A stretch of 64,000 nucleotides of DNA from Mucilaginibacter ginkgonis (GTDB taxonomy: Bacteria > Bacteroidota > Bacteroidia > Sphingobacteriales > Sphingobacteriaceae): the NCBI RefSeq assembly GCF_009754905.2, contig NZ_CP066775.1, positions 1,054,001-1,118,000 on the forward strand. The letters are read 5' to 3'. Under the pieces are notes generated by a model, which saw nothing but the letters and a program-made list of their open reading frames with translations, was not told where the DNA came from and did not search any database. Both the position numbers and the translations under genes were made by a program. Positions 8,646 to 17,915 of the stretch are shown one piece after another. How positions within the stretch are numbered: position 1 is the first letter of the stretch; each line of letters starts with the position of its first letter.

Positions 8646-9812
8646 ATGTTCACTCAGGATACAATCAACCGCTTAAAGTCGGCAGAAACCCCATTTTACT
8701 ATTACGACCTGCAATTGCTGGATGATACCTTAAAGACTTGCAGAACAGCTGCCGACCAATATGGCTACCACGTTCATTATGCATTGAAAGCCAACTTTAA
8801 TCCCAAAGTGCTGCAAGCTATACAATCGGTAGGTTTTGGTGCGGACTGCGTGAGCGGTAATGAGGTTAAAGCGTCAATTCAATATGGTTTTAGTAAGGAT
8901 AAGGTTGTATTTGCGGGGGTTGGCAAAACAGACCGCGAAATAAACGCGGCTTTGGACCTGGACATTTTCTGTTTCAATGTAGAATCAGTACAGGAGCTAT
9001 TGGTGATTAATGACCTGGCAGGGGCAAAAGGTAAAAAAGCGAATGTCGCCATACGTATAAACCCAAATGTCGATGCGCACACGCACCATTTCATTACTAC
9101 GGGATTAGAAGAAAATAAATTCGGCGTAAACGTTTGGCAATTGCCCGATGTAGCCTTTACACTGCGCAATTGTGCCAACCTGAATTTAATAGGCATACAT
9201 TTTCATATCGGTTCACAAATTACAGACCTGGATGCATTTAAAAACCTTTGCACACGCGTAAATGAGCTTAGCGACTGGTTTGCGGAACAAGGCTTCAATA
9301 TCAAAGTGCTGAACGTTGGTGGTGGTCTGGGCGTAAACTATCATTCGCCCGACGAGGATAACATTGCCAACTTCGCCGCATACTTTAAAGTATTTAATGA
9401 TTTTCTGCAAGTTAAGGCTGGTCAGGAAGTACACTTTGAATTAGGCCGTGCACTGGTTGCTCAGTGCGCCTCGCTGATCGCAAGCGTGTTGTACGTTAAA
9501 AATGGAAAGAAGAAAAACTTTTTAGTACTCGACGCCGGAATGACAGAGCTGATTCGCCCGATGCTTTATCAGGCATACCACCAGATAGAAAACTTGAGCC
9601 AGCAACTAATCACAACTCACAACTCACAATTCACTAACTATGATGTAGTTGGCCCCATTTGTGAAAGTACCGACTGTTTTAGAAAAGACGTGGAACTGCC
9701 TGAGTCGGTGCGCGGTGATCTGATCGCCATCCGCACCGCTGGTGCCTACGGTGAAGTAATGGCTTCGCACTATAACCTGCGCGACCAGGTACAAAGTGTT
9801 TACAGCGAATAA
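8646..9812 (+). CDS. lysA: Diaminopimelate decarboxylase
   Basis: 388 residues, fold-type III PLP enzyme. YALKAN carries the PLP lysine (Lys48), IHFHIGSQI and GGGLGV the phosphate-binding part, and GPICESTDCF the active-site Cys from the partner subunit. It converts meso-diaminopimelate to lysine. It is directly downstream of lysC. One oddity is a short in-frame stretch (ITTHNSQFTN, about residues 320-330) encoded by a CACAACT-type tandem repeat, in a loop just before the catalytic GPICES segment. Confidence 0.93.
   Translation: MFTQDTINRLKSAETPFYYYDLQLLDDTLKTCRTAADQYGYHVHYALKANFNPKVLQAIQSVGFGADCVSGNEVKASIQYGFSKDKVVFAGVGKTDREINAALDLDIFCFNVESVQELLVINDLAGAKGKKANVAIRINPNVDAHTHHFITTGLEENKFGVNVWQLPDVAFTLRNCANLNLIGIHFHIGSQITDLDAFKNLCTRVNELSDWFAEQGFNIKVLNVGGGLGVNYHSPDEDNIANFAAYFKVFNDFLQVKAGQEVHFELGRALVAQCASLIASVLYVKNGKKKNFLVLDAGMTELIRPMLYQAYHQIENLSQQLITTHNSQFTNYDVVGPICESTDCFRKDVELPESVRGDLIAIRTAGAYGEVMASHYNLRDQVQSVYSE
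9607..9637 (+). repeat. Short CACAACT/CACAATTCAC tandem repeat inside lysA
   Basis: About 30 bp made of near-identical units (cacaact cacaact cacaatt cac) keep the lysA frame open. The pattern looks like Bacteroidota intergenic microsatellite repeats rather than conserved enzyme sequence. Confidence 0.5.
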
Positions 9813-9835
9813 AAGAGGCTAAGCTCAGCCTTTTT
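9812..9835. terminator. Terminator-like hairpin shared by lysA and the exonuclease gene
   Basis: AAAGAGGCT (9812-9820), loop AAGCTC, AGCCTTTTT (9827-9835) forms a stem with flanking A and T tracts, so it can act in both directions. It overlaps the last codons of the convergent exonuclease gene. Confidence 0.5.
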
Positions 9836-10865
9836 TGAACTTATCGCTCAAGGCTTTAAGCATATCGTCGTTAACCGGTTTCGCGGGCTCTTCCTTCTTT
9901 CTGTACTGCTGCTGGTTCTGGTTATTTGGCCTATAGTTGTTTTGTCCGGCAGGCCTTTGCTGCTGCGGCCTTTGCTGCTGATTATTCTGCTGCGGTTTTT
10001 GTTGCGGTGCCGGTGTGCCTTCTGCTGATTGCGCTACGGGTTTTGGTCTTGCCGCCTGGCGTTTATCATTCCAGCGTTTGTATATCTGCTCTAATTTGCG
10101 CTTGGTGTATAACGGGAAATCGCCCTGCATCATCCACGAGTAGTAGCTAGGCTCAACGTCAAATACCGCCTCAACTGTTTTGCCCTTGTGCTTGCCAAAG
10201 TTAAAGGTCTCTTCACCCTCGGCGTTAAAAACCATGCGGCCCGCGAAATCAACCGGTTTATTGATGTTTGTAAACGTGTGCAAGCCGGCAACGTCGCTTA
10301 CCACAGGTGTACTCTTATTTCCCTGGCGGTCTTCAAATTCCGTATTTTCATAACGCTCTATTTGGGCAAGTAACACTTCCATAGTCGCCCGGGTATCGGC
10401 TTCGGCACTATGGGCGTTTATCAAGTCTTTATTTAAGTAAAATTTATATGCTGCCTTTAATGTGCGTTGCTCCATCTGGTGGAAAATATTCTGCACATCA
10501 ACCAAATGGCGGTTTTCCAAATCAAAGGCATGGCCCGCACGCAGAAATTCTTCCATCAGCATGGGCACATCAAACTTGTTAGAGTTAAAGCCTGCCAGAT
10601 CCGCGTCGCCAATAAAATCTGCAATATCAACCGCTAACGCGTGAAATAAAGGCGATTCCTGCACATGCTCATCATAGATGCCATGTATCAGGGACGTTTC
10701 TATGGGTATTGGCATACCCGGATTTATACGCCAGCTTTTTACTTCTTCGCTGCCATCAAGGTTTAACTTTATAATCGCGATCTCTACGATCTTGTCAGCG
10801 CCTATATTGGTTCCCGTTGCCTCAATGTCGAAAAATGCCAGCGGGCGGTTAAGTTTCAGTTTCAT
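9825..10865 (-). CDS. DnaQ-like DEDDh 3'-5' exonuclease with DUF3820-like domain and Gln-rich tail
   Basis: 346 residues. The exonuclease domain (about 1-175) shows all motifs: FDIEATG (Exo I), NSNKFDVPML (Exo II), HSAEADTR (Exo III with His). Residues about 215-260 (FNFGKHKGKTVEAVF..SYYSWMMQGDFP) match the small DUF3820 domain often appended to such nucleases. The tail (about 280-346) is Gln/Asn/Pro-rich and probably disordered. It is likely a stand-alone proofreading or repair exonuclease; DNA versus RNA preference cannot be read. A -7 box lies 21 bp upstream of the ATG. Confidence 0.88.
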   Translation of the reverse strand: MKLKLNRPLAFFDIEATGTNIGADKIVEIAIIKLNLDGSEEVKSWRINPGMPIPIETSLIHGIYDEHVQESPLFHALAVDIADFIGDADLAGFNSNKFDVPMLMEEFLRAGHAFDLENRHLVDVQNIFHQMEQRTLKAAYKFYLNKDLINAHSAEADTRATMEVLLAQIERYENTEFEDRQGNKSTPVVSDVAGLHTFTNINKPVDFAGRMVFNAEGEETFNFGKHKGKTVEAVFDVEPSYYSWMMQGDFPLYTKRKLEQIYKRWNDKRQAARPKPVAQSAEGTPAPQQKPQQNNQQQRPQQQRPAGQNNYRPNNQNQQQYRKKEEPAKPVNDDMLKALSDKFKKG

Positions 10866-10885
10866 CTGTCAAAATAGATATCGGG

Positions 10886-10893
10886 CAAAAATA
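10886..10893 (-). promoter_or_regulatory. -7 box of the exonuclease gene promoter
   Basis: TATTTTTG on the minus strand matches TAnnTTTG and lies 21 bp before the ATG. No convincing -33 TTG is seen. Confidence 0.4.
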
Positions 10894-10977
10894 GGATTAA
10901 AGCCGCACATTAAAATTAAAAGTTGCTGCGTGCTGTTTAAAAGTGTTATATTAAATCCATCAACCAGTACTGACCCC

Positions 10978-11664
10978 ATGGACATCACAGAAGAACAGCA
11001 AGAAATAAAAAAGGAGTTTCAGCTGGAGCGCGTTATCCTTTTCAGCGATGCCATTTTCGCGATCATCGTAACGATAATGGTGATTGATATCAAGCTGCCC
11101 GAAGAAGCACGCAACCTTGCGAATAGCGAAATACCTCATGAATTTCTGCGGCTATTTATCAAACTAATGGCTTATGCTGCCAGTTTTTTCCTTGTAGCCA
11201 ACTTTTGGATGCGGCACTTAAAGATATTCAGCTTTTTGCGCGATTACAATAAAGGCCTGGTAATCTTTAATTTGTTATTTTTATTCGCCGTGTCGTTGTT
11301 CCCGTTTGCGGTGAGTCTCATAACAGGTTCATTTAAAATGCACTCGCCCATATTTACCTGGGGAGTAAACATATACATTGGTGTTATTTTGTCTTCATTA
11401 ATGACCCAAACTTTGCTAACCTGGTACATGGTAACCAACAAAGCCAAATTGTGTATCAACAATAACAATATAGACCGGATACTACAATGGAAGGCACAGC
11501 GTGTAAACCTGTACCTGGTGCCATTTATAGGTTTATTAGTCCTGTTCTTTAACTATTTTGATATGCAGCCCATTTTCTCTCTATATTCTGCAGCACTTAT
11601 CGGTGTAGTGAATGCGCGGTTAAGAAGGGTTTACTATCCCAAGATAAAAACTAAATCTGATTAG
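10978..11664 (+). CDS. TMEM175-family (DUF1211) potassium channel-like membrane protein
   Basis: 228 residues from the ATG at 10978; the frame is open further upstream, but that part overlaps the exonuclease start and has no membrane features. The first helix has the family signature RVILFSDAIFAIIVTIMVIDI, whose Phe-Ser-Asp motif and isoleucines line the pore in bacterial TMEM175 channels. About six membrane segments follow, one repeat, so a tetramer is expected. Known relatives are leak-type K+ channels; the physiological role is unknown. It is nearly end-to-end (3 bp) with the convergent NlpC/P60 gene. Confidence 0.82.
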   Translation: MDITEEQQEIKKEFQLERVILFSDAIFAIIVTIMVIDIKLPEEARNLANSEIPHEFLRLFIKLMAYAASFFLVANFWMRHLKIFSFLRDYNKGLVIFNLLFLFAVSLFPFAVSLITGSFKMHSPIFTWGVNIYIGVILSSLMTQTLLTWYMVTNKAKLCINNNNIDRILQWKAQRVNLYLVPFIGLLVLFFNYFDMQPIFSLYSAALIGVVNARLRRVYYPKIKTKSD

Positions 11665-11667
11665 CTG

Positions 11668-12231
11668 TTATTGCCCGGCCGCAGTATAATCTCCCGGAAT
11701 AATAGATCCTGCGCGTGAGAAATATTTGTACAACGTTGGATCTTTTAACCTCACAACGATAACACCCTTTCGGCTGCTGGCATGCACCACGTAGCCGTTT
11801 TGCAGGTAAACGCCCACATGGCTAAATTTCTTTCCGTCAAAATCGAAGAAAACCAGGTCGCCCTCCTGTAATTCTTCTTCATACTTGCGTTTAATGACGT
11901 TGATCTGCTGGCTGGTCATCCGCGGTATATTAATGCCGTAAACCTGTTGTTCAAGCAGGTAAGCCAAGCCCGAGCAGTCGATGCCTTCTTTATCCAGGCC
12001 GCCAAAACGGTATGGAGTGCTGTACCACTCTTCAACAAAATTATATAGCCTGCCATTGGTAATATCGCTTTCATTAACACCCATAATAGCAGCATACTTT
12101 TCTTTGATGAAGCCTTGTGGCTTAACAACTTCGCCGGGGCTGCCTTTTAGCACGGCCTTTTTTGAGCTGCATGAGGCAAAGAGGAGTGAGGCGGCGAAAA
12201 GTAATAGCAGATAGCGACGGCACAATTTCAT
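11668..12231 (-). CDS. NlpC/P60 family cell-wall peptidase, lipoprotein
   Basis: 187 residues. Lipoprotein signal ends LLFASC (Cys21). The C40 peptidase domain (about 65-180) has the catalytic Cys in GIDCSGLAYLL, His in FSHVGVYL, and the third polar position in VVHASS. These enzymes cut D-Glu-diaminopimelate bonds in peptidoglycan stem peptides. The length is normal for a single-domain Spr/MepS-like lipoprotein. Confidence 0.88.
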   Translation of the reverse strand: MKLCRRYLLLLFAASLLFASCSSKKAVLKGSPGEVVKPQGFIKEKYAAIMGVNESDITNGRLYNFVEEWYSTPYRFGGLDKEGIDCSGLAYLLEQQVYGINIPRMTSQQINVIKRKYEEELQEGDLVFFDFDGKKFSHVGVYLQNGYVVHASSRKGVIVVRLKDPTLYKYFSRAGSIIPGDYTAAGQ

Positions 12232-12388
12232 GGTTCTAAATTATGTGCTCTTAACGGCAAGTTATAGCCGATATTATTAACATATCAACATGGTGAACGG
12301 AGGGACGTAAACGGAGCGATATTTTAAAGGCAATAGTCTGTATACAACAAAACGGTTAACCTTTACCTCGCAACCGTTCGCCTTAAAG

Positions 12389-14998
12389 CTACCCTTTGAT
12401 CATTCGCTGTATTTCATCAAGTTTCATCATGGCTTCAACAGGCGTAAGGGTGTTAACGTCCAGGTTATTCAGTGTGTCGCGGATCTTTACCAGGATGGGG
12501 TCATCGATGGAGAACATCTGAAGTTGCATAGCCTGCTTCTGCACTTTCTTCATACTCTCCTTTATATGCTCACCGCCGGTACGCTCGGCCTCCAGGCGTT
12601 TAAGGATATCATTAGCACGTGCCAGCACCTTTTGCGGCATTCCGGCCAGTTTAGCTACATGTATACCGAAACTGTGTTCGCTGCCGCCAGGTACCAGTTT
12701 TCGCAAGAAGATAATTTGCTGCCCTACCTCTTTGACCGTCACGTTATAATTCTTAATCCGCGGGAAGGTATTGCTCAGTTCGTTCAGTTCATGATAATGG
12801 GTGGCGAACAGCGTTTTCGCTTGCGCTGACGGGTGGCTGTGCAAATATTCGGCAATGGCCCAGGCAATGGATATGCCATCATAAGTAGACGTACCGCGAC
12901 CGATCTCGTCAAGCAGTATCAGGCTGCGGTCAGATATATTGTTGAGGATACTGGCCGTCTCGTTCATCTCCACCATGAACGTCGATTCGCCCGATGTGAG
13001 GTTATCTGAAGCACCTACACGTGTAAATATCTTATCAACCAAGCCGATAGATGCCTCTTTAGCCGGAACAAAGCAGCCCATTTGTGCCATCAGCACAATT
13101 AGCCCTGTTTGGCGTAACAGAGCAGATTTACCCGCCATGTTCGGCCCGGTAATGATGATGATCTGCTGTGAATCTGAGTCCAGGAAAACGTCGTTAGTGA
13201 TATAGGCCTCGCCGGGCGGAAGGTTCTTTTCGATCACCGGGTGGCGGCCGCCTTTAATGTCTATTACGCGGCTGTCGTTAACGTTTGGTTTTACGTAATA
13301 GTTCTTTTCAGAAACAGTGGCGAAATTCAGCAGCACATCCAGCCGGGCGATCAACTGCGCGTTAAGTTGTATTGGCTTGATATACTCCGATAGCGTGTAT
13401 AATAATTCATTGTAGAGCGTTGTTTCCAGCGCGAATATCTTTTCTTCGGCGCCTAAGATCTGCTCCTCATACTCTTTAAGCTCAGGGGTAATGTAGCGCT
13501 CGGCGTTTACCAGCGTTTGCTTGCGGATCCACTCTGTCGGCACCTTGTCCCTGTGCGCATGGGTGACTTCCAGGTAGTAACCAAATACATTATTGAAAGA
13601 TACTTTGAGTGATGGGATACCTGTCAGTTCTGCTTCGCGCTTTTGAATTTCGAGCAAATAGCCCTTACCGCCAAAGGCGATCTTTCGCAACCGGTCGAGT
13701 TCTTCATTTATACCTTCGGCCATTACGCCGCCTTTAGCAACAAGTACAGGCGGCTCGCTGTTTAGCTCCAGGCCTATTTTTTCGCAAATGGTGGTACATG
13801 GGTTTAGCTGCTCGCCAATAGCTTTCAAAGGGGCGTTATCGGTGTCGCTGCAGATCTTTTTGATCGATTCTATAGCAATCAACGCCTTTCGCAGCTGGCA
13901 CACTTCGCGTGGGTTAGCTTTCTGCAGGGCTATCTTTGATATCAGCCTTTCCAGGTCACCTATCTGCCGTATGCATTGCTGGAACTCTTCGCGCAGATCA
14001 ACATCGGTCAGCAAATGTTCAACTACATCCAAACGGTCTTTGATAGGTTTCAGCTCCTTCAGCGGCATCACTATCCAGCGGCGCAGCAGGCGGGCACCCA
14101 TAGGTGTGCAGGTGTTATCGAGCACATCAGCAAGGGTAACAGCGTTCTCATTATGCGAACCGATAAGTTCCAGATTGCGTATGCTAAAGCGGTCCATCCA
14201 CAAGTAGCGCGCTTCTTCTATCCGGCTTATGGCCGATATGTGCTGCAGGTTGCGGTGCTCGGTCTCATTTAAATAATGAAGTGCCACCCCCGCCGCCACA
14301 ATACCCAAGTTGAGCCGCTCTATGCCAAAACCTTTTAAAGATTGTACGCCAAAGTGTTTTAACAGCGTCTCGTAAGCATAATCGCCGCTGTAAGGCCAAT
14401 CGTCGAGGGTGAAGGTGTAAAACCTGTCGCCGAAAGTGTCTTTGAAGTCCTGCTTCTTTCCTTTGGGATAGATCACCTCGCTCGGCGCGAAGCTTTGCAG
14501 TAATTTGTCTACGTATTCGAGGTTGCCTTGTGCGGTTATAAACTCACCGGTAGAAATATCCAGAAAAGCCACGCCGGCACTATTCTTCTCAAAATAGATT
14601 GACGCCAGGTAATTATTGCGCTTTTGTTGGAGGATATTATCATTGGTGGCTACCCCAGGCGTAACCAATTCGGTTACACCGCGCTTTACAATGGTTTTGG
14701 TGGTCTTGGGATCTTCGAGCTGATCGCAGATGGCAACCCGCTGACCCGCCCTTACCAGTTTTGGCAAATAGGTTTCGAGCGAGTGGTGCGGAAAGCCGGC
14801 CAGTTCCTGATTACTTGCCGAGCCATTTGCGCGCTTGGTAAGCACGATGCCCAAAATACCCGCGGCTTTAATAGCATCCTCGCCAAAAGTTTCGTAAAAA
14901 TCGCCCACACGGAACAGCAATAAAGCACCCGGATATTTCTGCTTTATCTGGTTGTACTGCTGCTGTAAAGGCGTTTCTTTTTGCGCGGACTTTGCCAA
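12389..14998 (-). CDS. mutS: DNA mismatch repair ATPase MutS
   Basis: 869 residues, full length. The mismatch-reading Phe-x-Glu is in [10 protein letters not shown], Walker A is [11 protein letters not shown], and Walker B/signature is [18 protein letters not shown], followed by the THYHEL switch. It recognises mispairs with MutL as partner. The start is a TTG at 14998: the N-terminus [23 protein letters not shown] is the conserved beginning of MutS, no ATG occurs earlier in frame before a stop (about 15020), and none occurs soon after. Gap to the NlpC gene is 157 bp without features. Confidence 0.95.
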   Translation of the reverse strand: MAKSAQKETPLQQQYNQIKQKYPGALLLFRVGDFYETFGEDAIKAAGILGIVLTKRANGSASNQELAGFPHHSLETYLPKLVRAGQRVAICDQLEDPKTTKTIVKRGVTELVTPGVATNDNILQQKRNNYLASIYFEKNSAGVAFLDISTGEFITAQGNLEYVDKLLQSFAPSEVIYPKGKKQDFKDTFGDRFYTFTLDDWPYSGDYAYETLLKHFGVQSLKGFGIERLNLGIVAAGVALHYLNETEHRNLQHISAISRIEEARYLWMDRFSIRNLELIGSHNENAVTLADVLDNTCTPMGARLLRRWIVMPLKELKPIKDRLDVVEHLLTDVDLREEFQQCIRQIGDLERLISKIALQKANPREVCQLRKALIAIESIKKICSDTDNAPLKAIGEQLNPCTTICEKIGLELNSEPPVLVAKGGVMAEGINEELDRLRKIAFGGKGYLLEIQKREAELTGIPSLKVSFNNVFGYYLEVTHAHRDKVPTEWIRKQTLVNAERYITPELKEYEEQILGAEEKIFALETTLYNELLYTLSEYIKPIQLNAQLIARLDVLLNFATVSEKNYYVKPNVNDSRVIDIKGGRHPVIEKNLPPGEAYITNDVFLDSDSQQIIIITGPNMAGKSALLRQTGLIVLMAQMGCFVPAKEASIGLVDKIFTRVGASDNLTSGESTFMVEMNETASILNNISDRSLILLDEIGRGTSTYDGISIAWAIAEYLHSHPSAQAKTLFATHYHELNELSNTFPRIKNYNVTVKEVGQQIIFLRKLVPGGSEHSFGIHVAKLAGMPQKVLARANDILKRLEAERTGGEHIKESMKKVQKQAMQLQMFSIDDPILVKIRDTLNNLDVNTLTPVEAMMKLDEIQRMIKG

Positions 14999-15090
14999 AA
15001 GTAAAATTGATTTTAAAGGCTAAAGTTAAGCCCTTTGCCGCGATTATGTTTCTTTGTTGAAAAGTTGCAATAATGTTAGTAAGCCGCCTT

Positions 15091-16224
15091 TTATGATGCC
15101 GTTCTGGCCAGGTATTTTTTTCGCAGCCATTCGCGTACGGGCTCGTCGTACAACTTTAAAGCGGTATATGCCAGAGTGACCGCGGATACCACCACCACAA
15201 CTATCCATGGCCAGCCTTGTGCCAACGGTACCTTTTTGTCGACTACCCAGGCAGTAAAAATGTAGATAATAGGGTAGTGGGTAATGTAGATAGGATAGGA
15301 GATATCACCCAGGAACTTACATACCTTTTTTCCGGCCGCGCTTATAATGGTGCCGCTGGCGCCTATCCATACGATCAACGGGAACATCAATATCACACAG
15401 AATGACTCGTAAAGGCCATTGATCCATACGCGTTCGTGGCCGCCTAACCGCGGAACCAGGAATAAAGCCAGCAACAGCACACTGCAAATAGGGAAGGCAT
15501 ATTTTACATGCTTAACGAGGTTTAAACGGCATAACAGCACCCCGCCAAAAAACGGGAACATCATACGGGTGAGGCCTATCATTTGCTGCTCGTTGTTTAG
15601 CGCCCAGCCGCCTATCAGGTCGCCGGATTTGCCGGTTACCAGGTAATATACCATCCACGCTGCCGAGAGTATGACCAGTATCCATAGCAATAGTTTAGAG
15701 AATCGTCGCACGATCAGCCCGTACAAAATGTTGGCGATGTACTCAAAGTACAGGGACCAGCATGGGCCGTTGAGCGGGTGCATTTCCTGCCAGCCGCGTA
15801 TATCTGCGGATATAGGTAACGGCAGCAGCGTAAAGCCGAACACCATTACCAGCAGCATTTTCCATACAGGTGTGCCGTTGATGAGCGGAAACAAACTGCT
15901 GCCCTGGAAATAAAACAAAGCGGCACCAACCATCGACCCGACGATTACCATGGGCTGCAGACGGATCAACCTGCGTTTAAAAAAGTCCCAGGTTGTCATT
16001 TTACCCCAGCGGCTGTCGTACGCGTAGGCCACTACGAAACCCGAAAGCAAAAAGAAAAAGTCTACTGCAAGGTAACCGTGATTAGGGAATAATTTATAAT
16101 AATCGCCGCCGTCAAATGCCTCAAAGCAGTGAAATATCACCACCTGCAAAGCGGCAACGCCGCGCAGGCCGTCGAGTATCTGGTAATGGTTCTTGGTTTC
16201 AAAGTTGGCAGTGGTTGTGGCCAT
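15091..16224 (-). CDS. OafA/YrhL-type membrane acyltransferase (acyltransferase 3)
   Basis: 377 residues with about ten membrane helices. The N-terminus shows LDGLRGVAALQVVIFHCFEAF, with the Arg and His typical of the acyltransferase 3 family (PF01757). Such proteins O-acetylate or otherwise acylate surface glycans, lipids or exported compounds. No SGNH domain is attached. It stands alone, transcribed away from yceI across a structured 390-bp intergenic region, so its substrate is not indicated by context. Confidence 0.87.
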   Translation of the reverse strand: MATTTANFETKNHYQILDGLRGVAALQVVIFHCFEAFDGGDYYKLFPNHGYLAVDFFFLLSGFVVAYAYDSRWGKMTTWDFFKRRLIRLQPMVIVGSMVGAALFYFQGSSLFPLINGTPVWKMLLVMVFGFTLLPLPISADIRGWQEMHPLNGPCWSLYFEYIANILYGLIVRRFSKLLLWILVILSAAWMVYYLVTGKSGDLIGGWALNNEQQMIGLTRMMFPFFGGVLLCRLNLVKHVKYAFPICSVLLLALFLVPRLGGHERVWINGLYESFCVILMFPLIVWIGASGTIISAAGKKVCKFLGDISYPIYITHYPIIYIFTAWVVDKKVPLAQGWPWIVVVVVSAVTLAYTALKLYDEPVREWLRKKYLARTAS

Positions 16225-16614
16225 TGATGTGTTGGGTTATAAGTTTAAATTGGGTGATGGTAAATATAAAACATAAAGCGCTTCTACCAAGCTTTTCCGT
16301 ACGCAGGATGCATCTTAAAAAGAAAATTTTGTGACATGATGCCGCGGGTGTAACATGAAACACTTTCCCTACCAAAAACTGACTTATTGGTATCTGACAA
16401 GAAATTGTCAGCATTATAAGATGCTGATAATCAAACTCGCATGATCGTGTCAGTGTAACTGAACTCGCAAAAAGATTTAAAAAGTGTTTCACCTGTTACA
16501 ACGATGTTACACTGGCAAAATAGTGTCACCACCCGGTCGAATCGTGACATTTAAATGTTATAACATCTAATTTAAAGTTTTACGTTTGTGCCATAACTCA
16601 CTAAAAGAACGATC
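16225..16614. other. Intergenic region between divergent acyltransferase and yceI, with dyad symmetries
   Basis: No gene is seen. TGTAACATGAAACACTTT (16349-16366) and AAAGTGTTTCACCTGTTACA (16481-16500) are imperfect inverted repeats about 115 bp apart. Between them lie two small hairpins: CTGACAA-GAAA-TTGTCAG (16394-16411) and AGCAT-TATAAG-ATGCT (16410-16425). The layout suits a regulator with paired sites or a folded leader, but neither is proven. Confidence 0.45.
16581..16588 (+). promoter_or_regulatory. -7 box of the yceI promoter
   Basis: TACGTTTG matches TAnnTTTG 26 bp before the ATG. The -33 region is not convincing. Confidence 0.45.
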
Positions 16615-17187
16615 ATGAAAAAAATTACTTTAATCGCTGCTTTCGTTTTAGGCAGCATGGCATTATTTGCCCAAACTGCCTGGAAGAATGACAAAGCGCA
16701 TTCTCACTTAAAATTTACCATTACACACTTAGCGGTGTCAGACGTTGATGGTTTGTTCAAAGATTTCGACGCGACTATCGTTTCAGCAAAACCTGATTTC
16801 TCTGACGCGAAATTCACACTGACCGCTAAAGTTGCATCTATCAACACAGAAAACAGCATGCGCGACAATCACCTGCAAAGCGCAGAGTTTTTCGACGCGG
16901 CCAATAACCCTAATATCACTTTCGTAAGCACAGGCTTAAAGAAAGTTGCTGCTGGTAAATATAAATTGATGGGCAACCTTACCATGCACGGCATTACCAA
17001 ACCGGTTACATTCGACCTTTGGTACCGCGGTACCATCACCAACCCTATGAGCAAAAGCGACGACGCCGGCTTTAAGATCAGCGGTACTGTTAAACGCTCT
17101 GACTTTAAATTGGGCGATAAATACCCTAACGCTGTGATCAGCGACGAAGTAGTGATCGCTGCTGATGGCGAGTTTGCTAAAAGTTAA
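16615..17187 (+). CDS. YceI family periplasmic protein
   Basis: 190 residues with a Sec signal peptide (cleavage after LFAQ). The mature part is a complete YceI lipocalin-like domain: WKNDKAHSHLKFTITHLAVSDVDGLF, then MRDNHLQSAEFFDAANNPNITF, then LTMHGITKPVTFDLWYRG. Family members bind polyisoprenoid-type lipids such as ubiquinone-8 or octaprenyl chains in the periplasm; the ligand here is unknown. It is followed by a strong terminator. A second, decayed copy of its 3' end lies 615 bp downstream. Confidence 0.9.
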   Translation: MKKITLIAAFVLGSMALFAQTAWKNDKAHSHLKFTITHLAVSDVDGLFKDFDATIVSAKPDFSDAKFTLTAKVASINTENSMRDNHLQSAEFFDAANNPNITFVSTGLKKVAAGKYKLMGNLTMHGITKPVTFDLWYRGTITNPMSKSDDAGFKISGTVKRSDFKLGDKYPNAVISDEVVIAADGEFAKS

Positions 17188-17210
17188 TTTTAAGCGTCTA
17201 CATATAAAAA

Positions 17211-17241
17211 GCCGCCTTGCGAAAGCAAGGCGGCTTTTTTT
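17211..17241 (+). terminator. Rho-independent terminator of yceI
   Basis: GCCGCCTTGC, loop GAAA, GCAAGGCGGC, then seven T: a perfect 10-bp stem with a T tract, 23 bp after the stop codon. Confidence 0.92.
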
Positions 17242-17740
17242 ATTTTAATGAAAATGGATATCTAAAATATCAGAAATGTTACCACGGCGAAAGTGCGGTG
17301 ATAATTAAAATAATGCTATTCCCAAATATTTACAATGCATTTTGTCAATAGATGTAAATTATCAGACATTTTAATTGTATTTGTGGCGTATTTAGGACTA
17401 AATCATAACTATTGATTAATTCTAACGCCGAAAGAACCGATTTTTTTAAATTTTAGAAATTATTGTAACAAATCTGTTATAAATAGTTTGCAATTCACTA
17501 TCTTAAGGGCACTAATTGATTTGGCCTTTAAACTTATGTGCAAACCCCTAAAATTATCCTTGTTGCTCCAGGAGCAGATAGGGCAAATGCAGCCAACCGC
17601 AACGCCTTTTTCTTTTGCGCCCACTATCAATGATCTGCTAAGTATTGCCCAGATTTTAAATGTAGATGTTGTACAAATACTTCAACAAGCCCGCACTTCT
17701 TAGATAGAAGTGGCGGGGTTTTGACTACTAGAGAACCATA
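17242..17740. other. AT-rich intergenic stretch between yceI and its 3' relic
   Basis: About 500 bp with no well-supported gene. It separates the intact yceI terminator from the duplicated yceI tail and contains only the weak open frame listed separately. No YceI-like coding sequence is visible in it. Confidence 0.5.
17536..17703 (+). CDS. Doubtful short ORF, possibly a fragment of a helix-turn-helix protein
   Basis: From the ATG at 17536 the frame gives 55 residues ending INDLLSIAQILNVDVVQILQQARTS. The last part resembles the end of an XRE-type helix-turn-helix domain (LxxIAxxLNVDVxxL), but the recognition helices are missing. It stops just before the yceI relic. It may be a decayed gene or a chance frame. 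Confidence 0.2.
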   Translation: MCKPLKLSLLLQEQIGQMQPTATPFSFAPTINDLLSIAQILNVDVVQILQQARTS

Positions 17741-17802
17741 CTAACGCTGTGATCAGCGACGAGGTAGTGATCGCTGCAGACGGCGAGTTTTCTAAAAGTT
17801 AA
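17741..17802 (+). pseudogene. Truncated second copy of the yceI 3' end
   Basis: The 62 bp translate to NAVISDEVVIAADGEFSKS and a stop, against NAVISDEVVIAADGEFAKS at the end of the intact yceI (17126-17187). Differences at four codons are three synonymous and one Ala/Ser change. The similarity continues through the terminator. The rest of the gene is absent upstream. This is the remnant of a once functional duplicate. Confidence 0.75.
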
Positions 17803-17823
17803 TTTTAAGCATCTGCATATGAG

Positions 17824-17855
17824 AAAGCCGCCTTGTGTATACGAGGCGGTTTTTT
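17824..17855 (+). terminator. Terminator copy downstream of the yceI relic
   Basis: CCGCCT (17828-17833) pairs with AGGCGG (17844-17849), followed by six T. It is a diverged copy of the terminator at 17211-17241 and sits at the same distance from the relic stop codon. Confidence 0.7.
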
Positions 17856-17915
17856 ATTAGAATGATAAACGAAACAAATTTTCTTTGAACTCTGAAACGA
17901 TAATTGAATTGGTGA

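Noticed and set aside
13788..14207. Plus-strand open frame of 139 codons within mutS
   Set aside because: It is antisense to well-conserved MutS coding sequence and has no domain; a shadow frame.
14996..15003. TAnnTTTG box (TACTTTTG, minus strand) at mutS
   Set aside because: It overlaps the start codon and has no TTG at the right distance, so it is probably chance.
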